Assembly: GCF_004365705.1 (NCBI RefSeq)
Contig: NZ_SOBN01000001.1
Coordinates: 1,116,001 to 1,180,000, forward strand
Direction: 5' to 3'
Length of the DNA stretch: 64,000 nt
Source: Streptomyces sp. 846.5
GTDB lineage: Bacteria > Actinomycetota > Actinomycetes > Streptomycetales > Streptomycetaceae
Positions 1 through 8,469 of the stretch are shown in pieces (position 1 is the first letter of the stretch; each line of letters begins with the position of its first letter). The notes under the pieces were generated by a model. It saw only the letters and a list, made by a program, of their open reading frames with translations. It had not been told where the DNA came from and did not search any database. Made by a program: the position numbers and the translations under genes.

Positions 1-1183
1 CATACGCGGGCTGCTGCAGCACTGGAAGCGTCGGCGGGGTCCGGGGCGGACCGACCGGCGTGGCCGCCCCCGACTCCTGCCAGGGCGCGGGGGCGGGAGT
101 CGGGTCAGGAGTGGGGACAGGGGCGGGAGTGCGCACTGCCCCGGCCCCCGAGAACAGCTGGACGGTCTGCTGCGGTCGGTCGACCTGCGGCTGCACAGCC
201 TGAGGAAGCGTCAACTGCTGTGCAGCCAGGGCTATCTCCACCCGGCGGACGATCTCCGCGCTCAACGCGGCCGACCAGGGCGCGAGCACCCGCCGGCTCG
301 CCGCCTGGGCGGCGATCTGCTCCGGTACCGGCCTGACCGCAGGGTCCTTGTCCAGGCAGGCCCGGACGAGCACCGCCAGCCCGGGATCCGCCAGCTCGAC
401 CCGTGCCAGCACGTCCTCCTTCGGCGGCTCGAAGGCCACGCTGTGCAGGACGTCGACACTGGTGCCGTCGCCGAAGGGGCCGTTCCCGGTGACCGAGTAG
501 GCCAGCACCGACCCCAGCGCGAACACGTCCGAGGCCGTGGCCACGCTCTGGCCGCGCACCTGCTCGGGCGACATGTAGGCCGGGGTGCCGACCTGCTGCC
601 CGGTGGTGGTGATCGAGCTCCGGTCGGCGGCCTGCGAGATGCCGAAGTCGATGACCCGACAACCGTCGGTCCCCAGCACCACATTGGACGGCTTGACGTC
701 CCGGTGCACCACGCCGACCCGCTCCATCGCGACCAGGGCCTGGGCCAGGTCCCCGGCCAGCCACCACGCCGCCTCCGCGCTGAGCACGCCGTAGGCGGCC
801 ACCGCCTCGGAGAGGTTGAGCCCGGGGATGTAGTCGGTGGCCATCCACAGCAGGTCGCCGTCGAGCCCGGTTCCGAGCAGCACCGCCGCCTGCTCGCCAC
901 GGACCCGTCCCAGCGCCTCGGACTCCCGCTCGAAGCGGCGCCGGAAGCCGTCGTCCTCGGCGTACTCCGGGCGGATCACCTTGACGGCGGCCAGCCCGGC
1001 GCCGCCGTCCAGCGGCCGGCCGAGGTAGATCCGCCCCATCCCGCCGCCGCCCAGCGCGGCCAGCACCGCGTACGGGCCCACCCTGCGCGGGTCGGCGGCC
1101 CGCAGCGGGGTCGCCCCGAGCCGGTCCAACCCCGTTGCGGCGAACACGCGCGGATCGGACAGCTCATCATGCTGCTGCGACAT
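1..1183 (-). CDS. Serine/threonine protein kinase (C-terminus cut by window edge)
   Basis: Predicted Hanks-type Ser/Thr kinase that phosphorylates unknown protein substrates in the cytoplasm. The reading frame is open from an ATG at 1183 to the window edge, so 394 residues are visible and the C-terminus is missing. Kinase motifs are intact: a glycine loop (LGGGGMGRIYLG, about residues 44-55), the ATP-anchoring lysine K68 (AAVKVI), the catalytic loop HRDVKPSN (160-167), DFG (179-181) and the activation-segment GTPAYMSPE. The kinase domain ends near residue 280. It is followed by a Pro/Thr/Ala-rich segment (PTPDPTPAPAP) like the linkers before membrane or sensor parts of Streptomyces kinases, but no membrane segment falls inside the window. 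It is on the same strand as the alpha-galactosidase, 112 bases downstream of it, and no shared function is evident. Confidence 0.93.
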   Translation of the reverse strand, partial: MSQQHDELSDPRVFAATGLDRLGATPLRAADPRRVGPYAVLAALGGGGMGRIYLGRPLDGGAGLAAVKVIRPEYAEDDGFRRRFERESEALGRVRGEQAAVLLGTGLDGDLLWMATDYIPGLNLSEAVAAYGVLSAEAAWWLAGDLAQALVAMERVGVVHRDVKPSNVVLGTDGCRVIDFGISQAADRSSITTTGQQVGTPAYMSPEQVRGQSVATASDVFALGSVLAYSVTGNGPFGDGTSVDVLHSVAFEPPKEDVLARVELADPGLAVLVRACLDKDPAVRPVPEQIAAQAASRRVLAPWSAALSAEIVRRVEIALAAQQLTLPQAVQPQVDRPQQTVQLFSGAGAVRTPAPVPTPDPTPAPAPWQESGAATPVGPPRTPPTLPVLQQPAY

Positions 1184-1295
1184 GGTGCAGACCCGACTTC
1201 CCCGTTGCGGACATGACCGTCTTGACCGAGGTGCCCAGGATGCCTGAGGTACCCACGGTGCAAGGGGGAGATTACCGTTCCCGGCCCGCGCCGGT

Positions 1296-3407
1296 TCAGT
1301 CGACCGCCAGTCGCACCACGACCGCCTGCGGTGCGTGCGGGAGCTCGACGGTGAGCTCGCCGTTCCCGTCGTCCCAGTGGACCGCGCCGGGCGCGGTGGC
1401 GGGGTGGACGACCTGGGCGCGGACGCCGTGGCCACGCAGGTGCGGGACGCTGAGGGTGCGCTGCCGGGCCGGTGCGGACTCCTGCGCGCCGTCGGGCGCC
1501 GGGCGGTGCCAGACCGTCAGATAGCTGGCGCCGGCGCCGCGCAGGCCGAGGGCGAGCCAGTCGTCCTCCCAGCCGGGCAGGCCTAGCGGCCAGAACGGCA
1601 GGGTGCCGGGGAGGTCGGCGCGGATGGCCTTGTACGCGGCGACTCCCTCGGCGACCAGGGCCTGCTGACGTTCCGTCATACGGTCCAGGAAGCCGGAGAG
1701 GTGGATCCGTCCGAGCATGGCCCCGGCGAGGATGAAGGCGTTCTCGTCGTCGCTGAACTCCGGTTGCGGATAGGCCCAGACCGCGCTCTGTTCGGGGGTG
1801 ACCGTGGTGGGGGCGGCCACCGCTATCGGCGGGTAGCACAGGAAGTTCTCCTGGTCGCTGGTGGACTGCAACTGCACGACCGCGAGTTGGGCGTAGTCCA
1901 TCCGCAGGCCGCCGGAGCCGCAGTTCTCCAGGACCAGGCCGGGGTGACGGTCCAGCAGCGACTCCAGCCAGGCCAGATGGGCGCGGTGGTGGCCGAGCAG
2001 GCCGGCGCCCGGGGACTGGCCGTCCGCGTCGGTGCCCGGACCGGCGTTGATGTTGTAGTCGAACTTGAAGTAGCCGACACCCCAGTCGCCGACGATGCGG
2101 TCCACGACCGCGTCCAGGTGGGCCCGAGCGGCCGGGTGGCGCAGGTCCAGGTGGTGGCGTCCGTGCTCGGTGACCCGCACGCCGCCGCGCTGGAAGAACG
2201 CCCCGTCCGGCAGGGTCCGGGCGATCGGGCTGCGGACCCCGACGACCTCCGGCTCCAGCCACAGCCCCGGCACCATGCCGTGCGAGCGGATGGCGTCCAG
2301 CACCAGCTGCAGTCCGCCCGGGAAGCGGCGCTCGGCCGCCTCCCAGGCGCCGACCGAGTCCCACCAGCCCAGGGCGTCGTCGTCGTACCAGCCGGCGTCG
2401 ATGACGAAGTACTCGGCGCCGGCCCGCCCGGCCGCCTCGACCAGCGGCAGCAGCCGCTCGCTGCTGGGGTCGCCCATCAGGGTGTTCATGTAGTCGTTGT
2501 AGATCACCGGCAGCGCGTCCAGGTCCGGGTGCGGACGGCGCAGCAGCCTGCGGTAGGCGGTGAGGGCGCCGAAGGCGGCCTCGGCACCGCCGGACTCCAC
2601 CACCGCGAGCGCGGCGGGGACGGTGCGGAACTCCTCCCCCGGCGCCAGCGGGCAGGTCCACTGGTGCCGGGCGTCATCGGGTCCGGCCAGTACCAGGTAG
2701 GCGCTGCGCCGGCGTTCGCCGAGCTCATAGCGCCAGCCGACGCTGGACTCGACCTGCCAGGCCCAGGCGCGGCCGGTATGACGCTCCGTCAGCACGCCCA
2801 GCGGCAGGCTGCCGGCCGTGGACCAGCTGCCCCGGGAGGAGCGCTCGAAGCAGCCGCGGCCGTCGTGGCCGCCGGCCGAGCGGTCCAGGTCGACCAGGTA
2901 CTCGCGCAACGGCGCCTGCCGCCAACGGAGTTCGGCCAGCCAGTCGTTGTCGGCCCAGTGCAGGTCGAGATCGGCGGGCGAGCCCAGGCCGCCGAGGGCG
3001 AGCGTGCTCACCGACTCGATCCGCAGCGTGGTCGCGCTGTCGTTGCGCAGCAGCACCCGCGAGCGCAGCACCGGCAGGTCGGCCCGGGTGCGCAGCTCCA
3101 CCTCCGCCGACAGCCCGCTCACCGGGTCGTCCAGCCGGACCCGCAGCCGGTCCCAGCCGTCCAGGCGGTCCAGCAGATGGCCCTGGTGCCGCATCCGCGC
3201 GCCGATGGCACTGTCGACGGACCGCTCCCCCGACCACTCGCGCCCGTGCCCGGTGGCGACGACCTCCACCAGCGGGACGAGTGCGTCCCACTCCGCCCCG
3301 GGCGCGCCGAACCGGACGCCTCCGCCCTCGGACAGCAGCACCTGAACGCCGAGCGTCTCGTGCGACCAGAGCACGGACCTCTCCCCCGTGCGAGCAACAG
3401 TTGTCAA
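1296..3407 (-). CDS. Alpha-galactosidase, GH36 family
   Basis: Predicted cytoplasmic alpha-galactosidase (703 aa, normal for GH36) that releases terminal alpha-galactose from imported oligosaccharides. An N-terminal beta-sandwich is followed by a TIM barrel. The GH36 signature KFDYN puts the nucleophile at D450, and SDQEN puts the acid/base at D518; the ~70-residue spacing is typical. No signal peptide is seen, so it probably acts on sugars brought in by the divergent ABC importer. I chose the TTG at 3407 because AGGAG sits 8 bases upstream (3416-3420). A GTG about 12 codons downstream with GGGGGAG is a second choice. The frame stays open upstream to 3599, but that extension would cover the promoter. 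An operator-like site lies upstream at 3465-3476. GH36 also contains raffinose synthases and alpha-N-acetylgalactosaminidases, so exact specificity is open. Confidence 0.9.
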   Translation of the reverse strand: MTTVARTGERSVLWSHETLGVQVLLSEGGGVRFGAPGAEWDALVPLVEVVATGHGREWSGERSVDSAIGARMRHQGHLLDRLDGWDRLRVRLDDPVSGLSAEVELRTRADLPVLRSRVLLRNDSATTLRIESVSTLALGGLGSPADLDLHWADNDWLAELRWRQAPLREYLVDLDRSAGGHDGRGCFERSSRGSWSTAGSLPLGVLTERHTGRAWAWQVESSVGWRYELGERRRSAYLVLAGPDDARHQWTCPLAPGEEFRTVPAALAVVESGGAEAAFGALTAYRRLLRRPHPDLDALPVIYNDYMNTLMGDPSSERLLPLVEAAGRAGAEYFVIDAGWYDDDALGWWDSVGAWEAAERRFPGGLQLVLDAIRSHGMVPGLWLEPEVVGVRSPIARTLPDGAFFQRGGVRVTEHGRHHLDLRHPAARAHLDAVVDRIVGDWGVGYFKFDYNINAGPGTDADGQSPGAGLLGHHRAHLAWLESLLDRHPGLVLENCGSGGLRMDYAQLAVVQLQSTSDQENFLCYPPIAVAAPTTVTPEQSAVWAYPQPEFSDDENAFILAGAMLGRIHLSGFLDRMTERQQALVAEGVAAYKAIRADLPGTLPFWPLGLPGWEDDWLALGLRGAGASYLTVWHRPAPDGAQESAPARQRTLSVPHLRGHGVRAQVVHPATAPGAVHWDDGNGELTVELPHAPQAVVVRLAVD

Positions 3408-3464
3408 CGCGTGTTCTCCTTGCGTGCGTCCAGGACGGCCCTCAAGGCGTCCGCGCCTCGTTAT

Positions 3465-3476
3465 GTGACCGATAAC
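3465..3476. promoter_or_regulatory. Operator-like site upstream of the alpha-galactosidase
   Basis: GTGACCGATAAC, read on the minus strand as GTTATCGGTCAC. It shares the half-site GTTATCG and the central CG with the perfect palindrome at 3698-3709. It lies about 60 bases upstream of the alpha-galactosidase TTG. LacI-family operators are typically palindromes around a central CG, so I infer a weaker site for the LacI regulator at 7201-8256. Confidence 0.5.
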
Positions 3477-3681
3477 AATCTTGGCTTGCCGACAGCCGCC
3501 GACACAAGAGCCGTAACCTGGGCGTCGATCGCGCGATGGCCACGGCGGGGTGACGGTACAGACGTCCGCCGTCATCAGGAAGCCCAGGCGGTTTGACAAT
3601 CCCGCAGTTCAGAGCGGAGATGACGATGCCGGCCCCCGCTCCGGCCCGGATCCGGCGGCAAAACTAATCGTGTCGGGGCTC

Positions 3682-3711
3682 TTGACGGTCTTCTTCTGTT
3701 ATCGATAACTA
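3682..3711 (+). promoter_or_regulatory. Predicted promoter of the ABC sugar importer
   Basis: TTGACG at 3682-3687 is a good -35 box. An AT-rich stretch 16-18 bases downstream (GATAAC/TAACTA, 3704-3711) can serve as the -10 and overlaps the palindrome at 3698-3709. A repressor bound there would block the polymerase. The transcript would have a leader of about 120 bases before the GTG at 3845. Confidence 0.5.
3698..3709. promoter_or_regulatory. Perfect 12-bp palindrome, probable LacI-family operator
   Basis: GTTATCGATAAC is a perfect palindrome with the central CG typical of LacI-family operators. It overlaps the predicted -10 of the importer promoter. Its half-site recurs in front of the divergent alpha-galactosidase. 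The LacI regulator encoded four genes downstream is the obvious candidate ligand; this is inferred from position only. Confidence 0.6.
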
Positions 3712-3844
3712 TGTGCCTACGTCACGGCGATGTTAACGCACACATCAATTCCCCCAAGGCTCGGGCGACCAGGGGAAACGCGTCTCGTACTCAGCCACGC
3801 CCACGCCACCATGCTCTGTCGCCAGGCCGCAGGGAGTAGTAATT

Positions 3845-4816
3845 GTGACCACCAACAGCCCAGGTCTCGCCACCGCGGGACCGACACTGTCGAAGCAGGA
3901 CGCCCCCACCCCCGCGGTGGCGGCCCCCGCCCGACGGCCGAGGCGGATCCGCACGACCGTCGAGGCCTACCTGCTCATCGCTCCCAGCCTGGCGGGATTC
4001 CTGCTGTTCCTGCTGGTCCCCATCATCGGGGTGTTCGTCCTCAGCCTGTTCAGCTGGGACCTGGTCGGCACCCCGCAGTTCATCGGGCTCGCCAACTACC
4101 GCCGCCTGGCCGGCGACGGAGCGGCCTGGACGGCCGTCGGCAACACCATCTACTACGTGGCGCTCAACATCCCGGCGCAGACCGTGCTGGCGCTGGCGCT
4201 GGCCATAGCGCTGAACCGGAAGATGCGCGGCGCCAAGACGTTCCGGGTCCTGTTCGTCCTGCCCTGGATGGCGATGCCGGTGGCCCTCGGCATCATCTGG
4301 ACCTGGGCCTTCGACCCGCGCCACGGGTCGGTCAACCACCTGCTGTCGCTGGTCGGGATCGTCGGCCCGAACTGGCTGACCTCCACCACCTGGGCCATGC
4401 CCGTGATCGCCTCGGTCAACATCTGGCAGTACACCGGCTACACCATGCTCTTCCTGCTCGCCGGACTGCAGGCGATCCCCGAGCAGATCTACGAGGCCGC
4501 CGCGGTGGACGGGGTCAACGCGGTGCAGCGGTTCTTCAAGATCACCCTGCCGCTGCTGCGCCCGTCGATGTTCTTCGTCCTGATCACCAATGTCATCGGC
4601 TCGTTCCAGCTCTTCGACACGGTCTTCGTGATGACCCAGGGCGGCCCGGGGACCTCGACCACCACCCTCAACTACTACATCTACCAGCAGGCGTTCCAGC
4701 TCTTCCACGCCGGCTACGCGGCGACCCTCGCGATCGTGCTCTTTCTCATGATCCTGCTGGTGACGGCCGGTCAGTTCCTGTACTTCCGCAAGCGCACCGT
4801 CTACGACTTCAGCTGA
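3845..4816 (+). CDS. ABC sugar importer, permease subunit (MalF/UgpA type)
   Basis: Membrane permease of a CUT1-type carbohydrate ABC importer (323 aa). After a polar N-terminus of about 30 residues there are six predicted hydrophobic helices. The cytoplasmic EAA loop that docks the ATPase reads EAAAVDGVNAVQRFF. The GTG at 3845 has AGGGAG 8 bases upstream (3831-3836). The second permease starts 12 bases after its stop and the binding lipoprotein follows, forming one operon. No ATPase gene is present; Streptomyces CUT1 importers commonly share the MsiK ATPase encoded elsewhere. The substrate is probably an alpha-galactoside, given the divergent GH36 enzyme. Confidence 0.93.
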   Translation: MTTNSPGLATAGPTLSKQDAPTPAVAAPARRPRRIRTTVEAYLLIAPSLAGFLLFLLVPIIGVFVLSLFSWDLVGTPQFIGLANYRRLAGDGAAWTAVGNTIYYVALNIPAQTVLALALAIALNRKMRGAKTFRVLFVLPWMAMPVALGIIWTWAFDPRHGSVNHLLSLVGIVGPNWLTSTTWAMPVIASVNIWQYTGYTMLFLLAGLQAIPEQIYEAAAVDGVNAVQRFFKITLPLLRPSMFFVLITNVIGSFQLFDTVFVMTQGGPGTSTTTLNYYIYQQAFQLFHAGYAATLAIVLFLMILLVTAGQFLYFRKRTVYDFS

Positions 4817-4828
4817 GGGACGGTCACC

Positions 4829-5653
4829 ATGTCAAGCACCGCTGTTCGCAGGACGCTGCTCTACGTGGCCCTCCTGGCCGGAGCACTGGTCTCGGTCGCG
4901 CCCTACCTGATGACCCTGAACGCCTCCTTCAAGACCACCCAGGGGATGTTCTCCACCCAGGCCTGGACCCCGGCCCACCCGGCCACCTTCTCCAACTTCA
5001 GCTCGCTGTGGTCCCAGTACGACATGTCGGGCTTCATGGTGCACACCCTGATCGTGTCGGTCGCCATCACCATCGGCCAGGTGGTGTTCTGCTCGCTCAG
5101 CGCCTACGCCTTCGCCCGGATGGAGTTCCCCGGCCGGGACCTGCTGTTCTGGGGCTTCGTGGCCACCATGATGGTCCCTCAGATCGTGACCCTGGTACCG
5201 CTGTTCTTCATCATGAGCCACCTCCAGCTGGCGGACACCTACCGGGCGCTGATCCTGCCCTACGTCTTCGGCACCCCGTACGGCATCTTCCTGGTGCGGC
5301 AGTACTTCCGCACCATCCCACCGGACCTGGAGGCCGCCGCGCGCATCGACGGCGCCGGCACCTGGACCATCCTGTGGCGGATCATCCTGCCGCTGAGCCG
5401 CCCCATCCTGGCAACCCTGGCCACCGTCACCTTCGTCAACAGCTGGAACAACCTGCTCTGGCCGCTGATGGTGACCAGCAGCGAGCGCACCACGGTGGTC
5501 ACCGTCGGCATCTCCGCGCTCCAGGGGCAGTACGCCTCCCAGCTCAACATCGTGCTGACCGCGGCGGCCGTGGCCCTGCTGCCGCTGATCGCCGTCTTCC
5601 TGCTGTTCCAGCGCCACATCGTCCGGTCGATCGCCCTCACCGGACTGAAGTAG
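4829..5653 (+). CDS. ABC sugar importer, permease subunit (MalG/UgpE type)
   Basis: Second membrane permease of the CUT1 importer (274 aa, typical length). About six transmembrane helices are visible. The EAA loop reads EAARIDGAGTWTILWR, followed by ILPLSRP, as expected for the ATPase contact site. It starts 12 bases after the first permease and is followed about 100 bases later by the solute-binding lipoprotein. The two permeases would form the heterodimeric channel. Confidence 0.93.
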   Translation: MSSTAVRRTLLYVALLAGALVSVAPYLMTLNASFKTTQGMFSTQAWTPAHPATFSNFSSLWSQYDMSGFMVHTLIVSVAITIGQVVFCSLSAYAFARMEFPGRDLLFWGFVATMMVPQIVTLVPLFFIMSHLQLADTYRALILPYVFGTPYGIFLVRQYFRTIPPDLEAAARIDGAGTWTILWRIILPLSRPILATLATVTFVNSWNNLLWPLMVTSSERTTVVTVGISALQGQYASQLNIVLTAAAVALLPLIAVFLLFQRHIVRSIALTGLK

Positions 5654-5751
5654 CCCCTGAAGCAGCCCCCACCGTCCCCCTCGGACGGTCCCCCGAGCTG
5701 TCCCCTCACCCCACCGCGCAGCATCCCCCACCACAGAGAAGTGGATTCCCC

Positions 5752-7107
5752 ATGCTCAAGCTCACCACCAGGAGATTCGCGGCCACGGCCGCCTGCGCCG
5801 CCCTCGTCGGCCTGACCGCCGCCTGCGGTGGAAGCAGCTCCGCGAAGGCCGGCGGCACCGTCACCCTCACCTACATGATCTGGCAGGACTCCGAGAAGGC
5901 CGCCTACCAGGCCTCGCTGGACGCGTTCGAGAAGGCGCACCCCAACATCAAGGTCAACCTGGAACTCGTCGCCTGGGCGCAGTACTGGACCAAGCTGCAG
6001 ACCGGCGCCGCCTCCCGCAACATGCCCGACGTGTTCTGGGACCACCTGGCCTACCTGCCGCAGCTGTCGAAGGAAGGGATCATCACCGACATCAGCAGCA
6101 AGATCAAGGCCGCCAACCTGGACACCAGCGTCTACAACCCCAAGCTGCTGTCCCAGTGGCAGTCCGGCAGTGTGACCTACGGCCTGCCCAAGGACTGGGA
6201 CACCATCGCCACCGTCTACAACAAGTCCATGCTGGCCAAGGCCGGTCTCACCGCCGACCAGATGAACCACCTGACCTGGGACGCCACCACCGGCGGCACG
6301 TTCGTCGCCGCGCTGCAGAAGCTCACCGTCGACGTCAACGGCAAGCACCCGAACCAGGCCGGCTTCGACTCCAAGCACGTCAAGACCTACGGCATCGCCC
6401 TGGAGGCCCCCAACGGCCAGCAGGACTGGTGGGACTTCGGCCTGCAGAACGGCTGCAAGCTGCAGGACAAGGCCTACGGCAAGTGGACCGTGAACACCCC
6501 CGCCTGCGTGCAGGCCATCCAGTTCGAGCAGGACCTGCGCGACAAGTGGCACGTCGCCGCGCCGGGCTCGCTGACCAACACCCCCAACGCCGCCGATCTG
6601 CCGACCATCCTGGCCAAGGGGGACGCCGCGACCACCTTCGACGGCGACTGGGACCTGACCGCCTTCCAGGCCGCGATGCCCGCCGGGAGCTGGGGCGTCT
6701 CCTCGCTGCCGAGCGGCCCGGCCGGCACCGGCACGGTCTTCAACGGGCTGAGCGACGCGATCTACTCCCACACCAAGCACCCCGCCGAGGCCTGGGAGCT
6801 GGAGCAGTGGCTCGCCTCCCCCGCCTCGGAGAAGCTGGTCGCCGACAGCGGCACCGTGTGGCCCGGCATCCCCACCCTGAACGGCGGCTTCGCGGCGGCC
6901 TGGAAGCAGAAGGGGGTCGATGTCACCGCCTTCCAGACCGGCTCCGAGGGCAACACCATGGGCTACCCGCTGACCACCTCCAACACCACCTTCAACAACG
7001 TGGTGCTGCAGGACTTCAACCAGGTGTGGCTGGGCCAGATGACCCCGCAGGCCGCGGCCGACGACGTCAACACCAAGTCCAACGCGGCCATCACCAGCGG
7101 CAACTGA
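5752..7107 (+). CDS. ABC sugar importer, solute-binding lipoprotein
   Basis: Extracellular sugar-binding lipoprotein of the importer (451 aa, SBP_bac_1 type). The N-terminus is a lipoprotein signal: Arg7-Arg8, a hydrophobic stretch, then lipobox LTAAC with the lipidated cysteine at residue 25. The mature protein has the usual two-lobe binding-protein features (NMPDVFWDH, TFDGDWDL and a C-terminal hinge). I start at the ATG at 5752, directly before the signal peptide; the longer open frame upstream is only an overlap with the permease genes. A 10-bp-stem hairpin follows its stop (7132-7160), a common arrangement that leaves binding protein in excess over downstream genes. Confidence 0.92.
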   Translation: MLKLTTRRFAATAACAALVGLTAACGGSSSAKAGGTVTLTYMIWQDSEKAAYQASLDAFEKAHPNIKVNLELVAWAQYWTKLQTGAASRNMPDVFWDHLAYLPQLSKEGIITDISSKIKAANLDTSVYNPKLLSQWQSGSVTYGLPKDWDTIATVYNKSMLAKAGLTADQMNHLTWDATTGGTFVAALQKLTVDVNGKHPNQAGFDSKHVKTYGIALEAPNGQQDWWDFGLQNGCKLQDKAYGKWTVNTPACVQAIQFEQDLRDKWHVAAPGSLTNTPNAADLPTILAKGDAATTFDGDWDLTAFQAAMPAGSWGVSSLPSGPAGTGTVFNGLSDAIYSHTKHPAEAWELEQWLASPASEKLVADSGTVWPGIPTLNGGFAAAWKQKGVDVTAFQTGSEGNTMGYPLTTSNTTFNNVVLQDFNQVWLGQMTPQAAADDVNTKSNAAITSGN

Positions 7108-7131
7108 CCGCGACCGCAGCGACGCCGGCGA

Positions 7132-7160
7132 CCGGCCTGCGAATTGACACCGCAGGCCGG
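7132..7160 (+). terminator. Hairpin between the binding-protein gene and the LacI gene
   Basis: CCGGCCTGCG (7132-7141) pairs perfectly with CGCAGGCCGG (7151-7160) around a 9-base loop. There is no clear T run. It probably acts as a partial terminator or 3' stabiliser that separates the importer from the regulator gene. Confidence 0.6.
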
Positions 7161-7200
7161 CGCTTCCGAGAATGAGCGAATGACTGGGAGCGGTAACAGC

Positions 7201-8256
7201 ATGAGCAGGGACACCTCCGCCGCACCGGGACCAGCGGCAGGCGCCCAGGCCACCAGCATCTGGGAGGTGGCCCGGGTCGCCGGGGTCTCGCACCAGACCG
7301 TCTCCCGGGTCATCAACGGCAAGCCGCACGTCAAGGACTCCACCAGGGCCCTGGTGCTGCGGACCATCGAGGAGCTGGGCTTCACCCCCAACCGCAGCGC
7401 CCAGGCCCTGGCCGGCGGCCGGGCCCGTTCCGTCACCGTCCTCACCGTCGACCCCGCCCTCTACGGCTACGCCGCCGCGCTGCGGGGCATCGAGGAGGAG
7501 GCCCGCGCCGCGGGCTTCACCGTCGGCATCAGCGTGCTGGAACCGGACGCCGCCACCGGCACCCAGGACGTCATGGAGCGGCTCGGCGCGCCCGGGGCGC
7601 CAGCCGTCGTCATCGCGTTCGAGACCGTCGGGGCCCGGGTGCTGAACGCGCTGCCCGCGGACCACCCGGTGGTGGGCCTGATGGAGCGGCCGGACAGCGG
7701 CCAGCAGCAGTCCGGATGGCCGCAGGTGTGGATCGACGACCGGGGCGCGGCCGCCCACGCCACCCGCTACCTGCTCAGCCTGGGCCACCGCACCGTGCAC
7801 CACCTGTCCATCCCCTCCTCCAGCGACCAGCTGACCCAGCGCACCCACGGCTGGCAGGACGCGCTGCGCTCGGCCGGACGACCGGTGCCCACCCTGCTCG
7901 ACGCGGGCTGGACCCCGCGCTCCGGCTACCTGGCCGCCAGCACGCTGCTGGCCGACCCGGGCGTCACCGCCATCCTCTGCGGCAACGACGACGTCGCCCT
8001 CGGCGTGCTCCGCGCCGCCCGCGAGGCCGGCCGGGACGTTCCGGGCGACCTCAGCGTCATCGGCTTCGACGACGCACCGCAGTCCGCCTACCTCACCCCC
8101 TCACTGACCACGGTCCGGCTCGACTTCGAAGGCCTGGGGCGGTCCGCCTTCGGCCTGCTGCACGCCCTGCTCGACCCGGACTCGGCGCCGGCCCCCGGGC
8201 TGTGGGCCGAGCCGGAACTGGTCCTCCGCGAGAGCAGCGGACCGGCTCCGCGCTAG
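7201..8256 (+). CDS. LacI-family transcriptional regulator
   Basis: Sugar-responsive repressor of the LacI/GalR family (351 aa). An N-terminal helix-turn-helix (SIWEVARVAGVSHQTVSRVI, about residues 20-39) with the following hinge region is followed by a periplasmic-binding-protein-like effector domain (VIGFDDAPQSAYLTPSLTTV near the C-terminus). I chose the ATG at 7201 because GGGAG lies just upstream. An ATG at 7180 and a longer frame from 7144 are alternatives, but the latter would start inside the preceding hairpin. It presumably controls the importer and the alpha-galactosidase through the sites at 3698-3709 and 3465-3476, with an alpha-galactoside or galactose as inducer. Confidence 0.93.
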   Translation: MSRDTSAAPGPAAGAQATSIWEVARVAGVSHQTVSRVINGKPHVKDSTRALVLRTIEELGFTPNRSAQALAGGRARSVTVLTVDPALYGYAAALRGIEEEARAAGFTVGISVLEPDAATGTQDVMERLGAPGAPAVVIAFETVGARVLNALPADHPVVGLMERPDSGQQQSGWPQVWIDDRGAAAHATRYLLSLGHRTVHHLSIPSSSDQLTQRTHGWQDALRSAGRPVPTLLDAGWTPRSGYLAASTLLADPGVTAILCGNDDVALGVLRAAREAGRDVPGDLSVIGFDDAPQSAYLTPSLTTVRLDFEGLGRSAFGLLHALLDPDSAPAPGLWAEPELVLRESSGPAPR

Positions 8257-8469
8257 GGCTCTCCGCCCGCCACCCCCACCTTCACCACCGGCCGCACGCC
8301 TGGCCGCCGCTGCGGCCTGCCTCCATGCCTGCCTGCCCCCACCAGGTTGTCATGTCCAAGATCGACCCCAAGCTTCCCGGCGCGGTCGCGCCCGGGAGAA
8401 CCGAGCACCACCCGTCCCATCCGACCCACCCCTTCCTGGATCCACCTCACCCAGTTGGAGCGATCCCAC
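8257..8469 (+). other. Intergenic stretch without recognised signal
   Basis: Pyrimidine-rich spacer between the LacI gene and the secreted hydrolase. Apart from the GGAG ribosome-binding site at 8457-8460 I see no convincing hairpin, palindrome or promoter. The hydrolase may be read through from the LacI gene. Confidence 0.4.

Noticed and set aside
3730..7107. Very long plus-strand frame across both permease genes into the binding protein
   Set aside because: The first two thirds are Arg/Pro/His-rich shadow of the permeases. Only the part from 5752, starting with a lipoprotein signal, is real.
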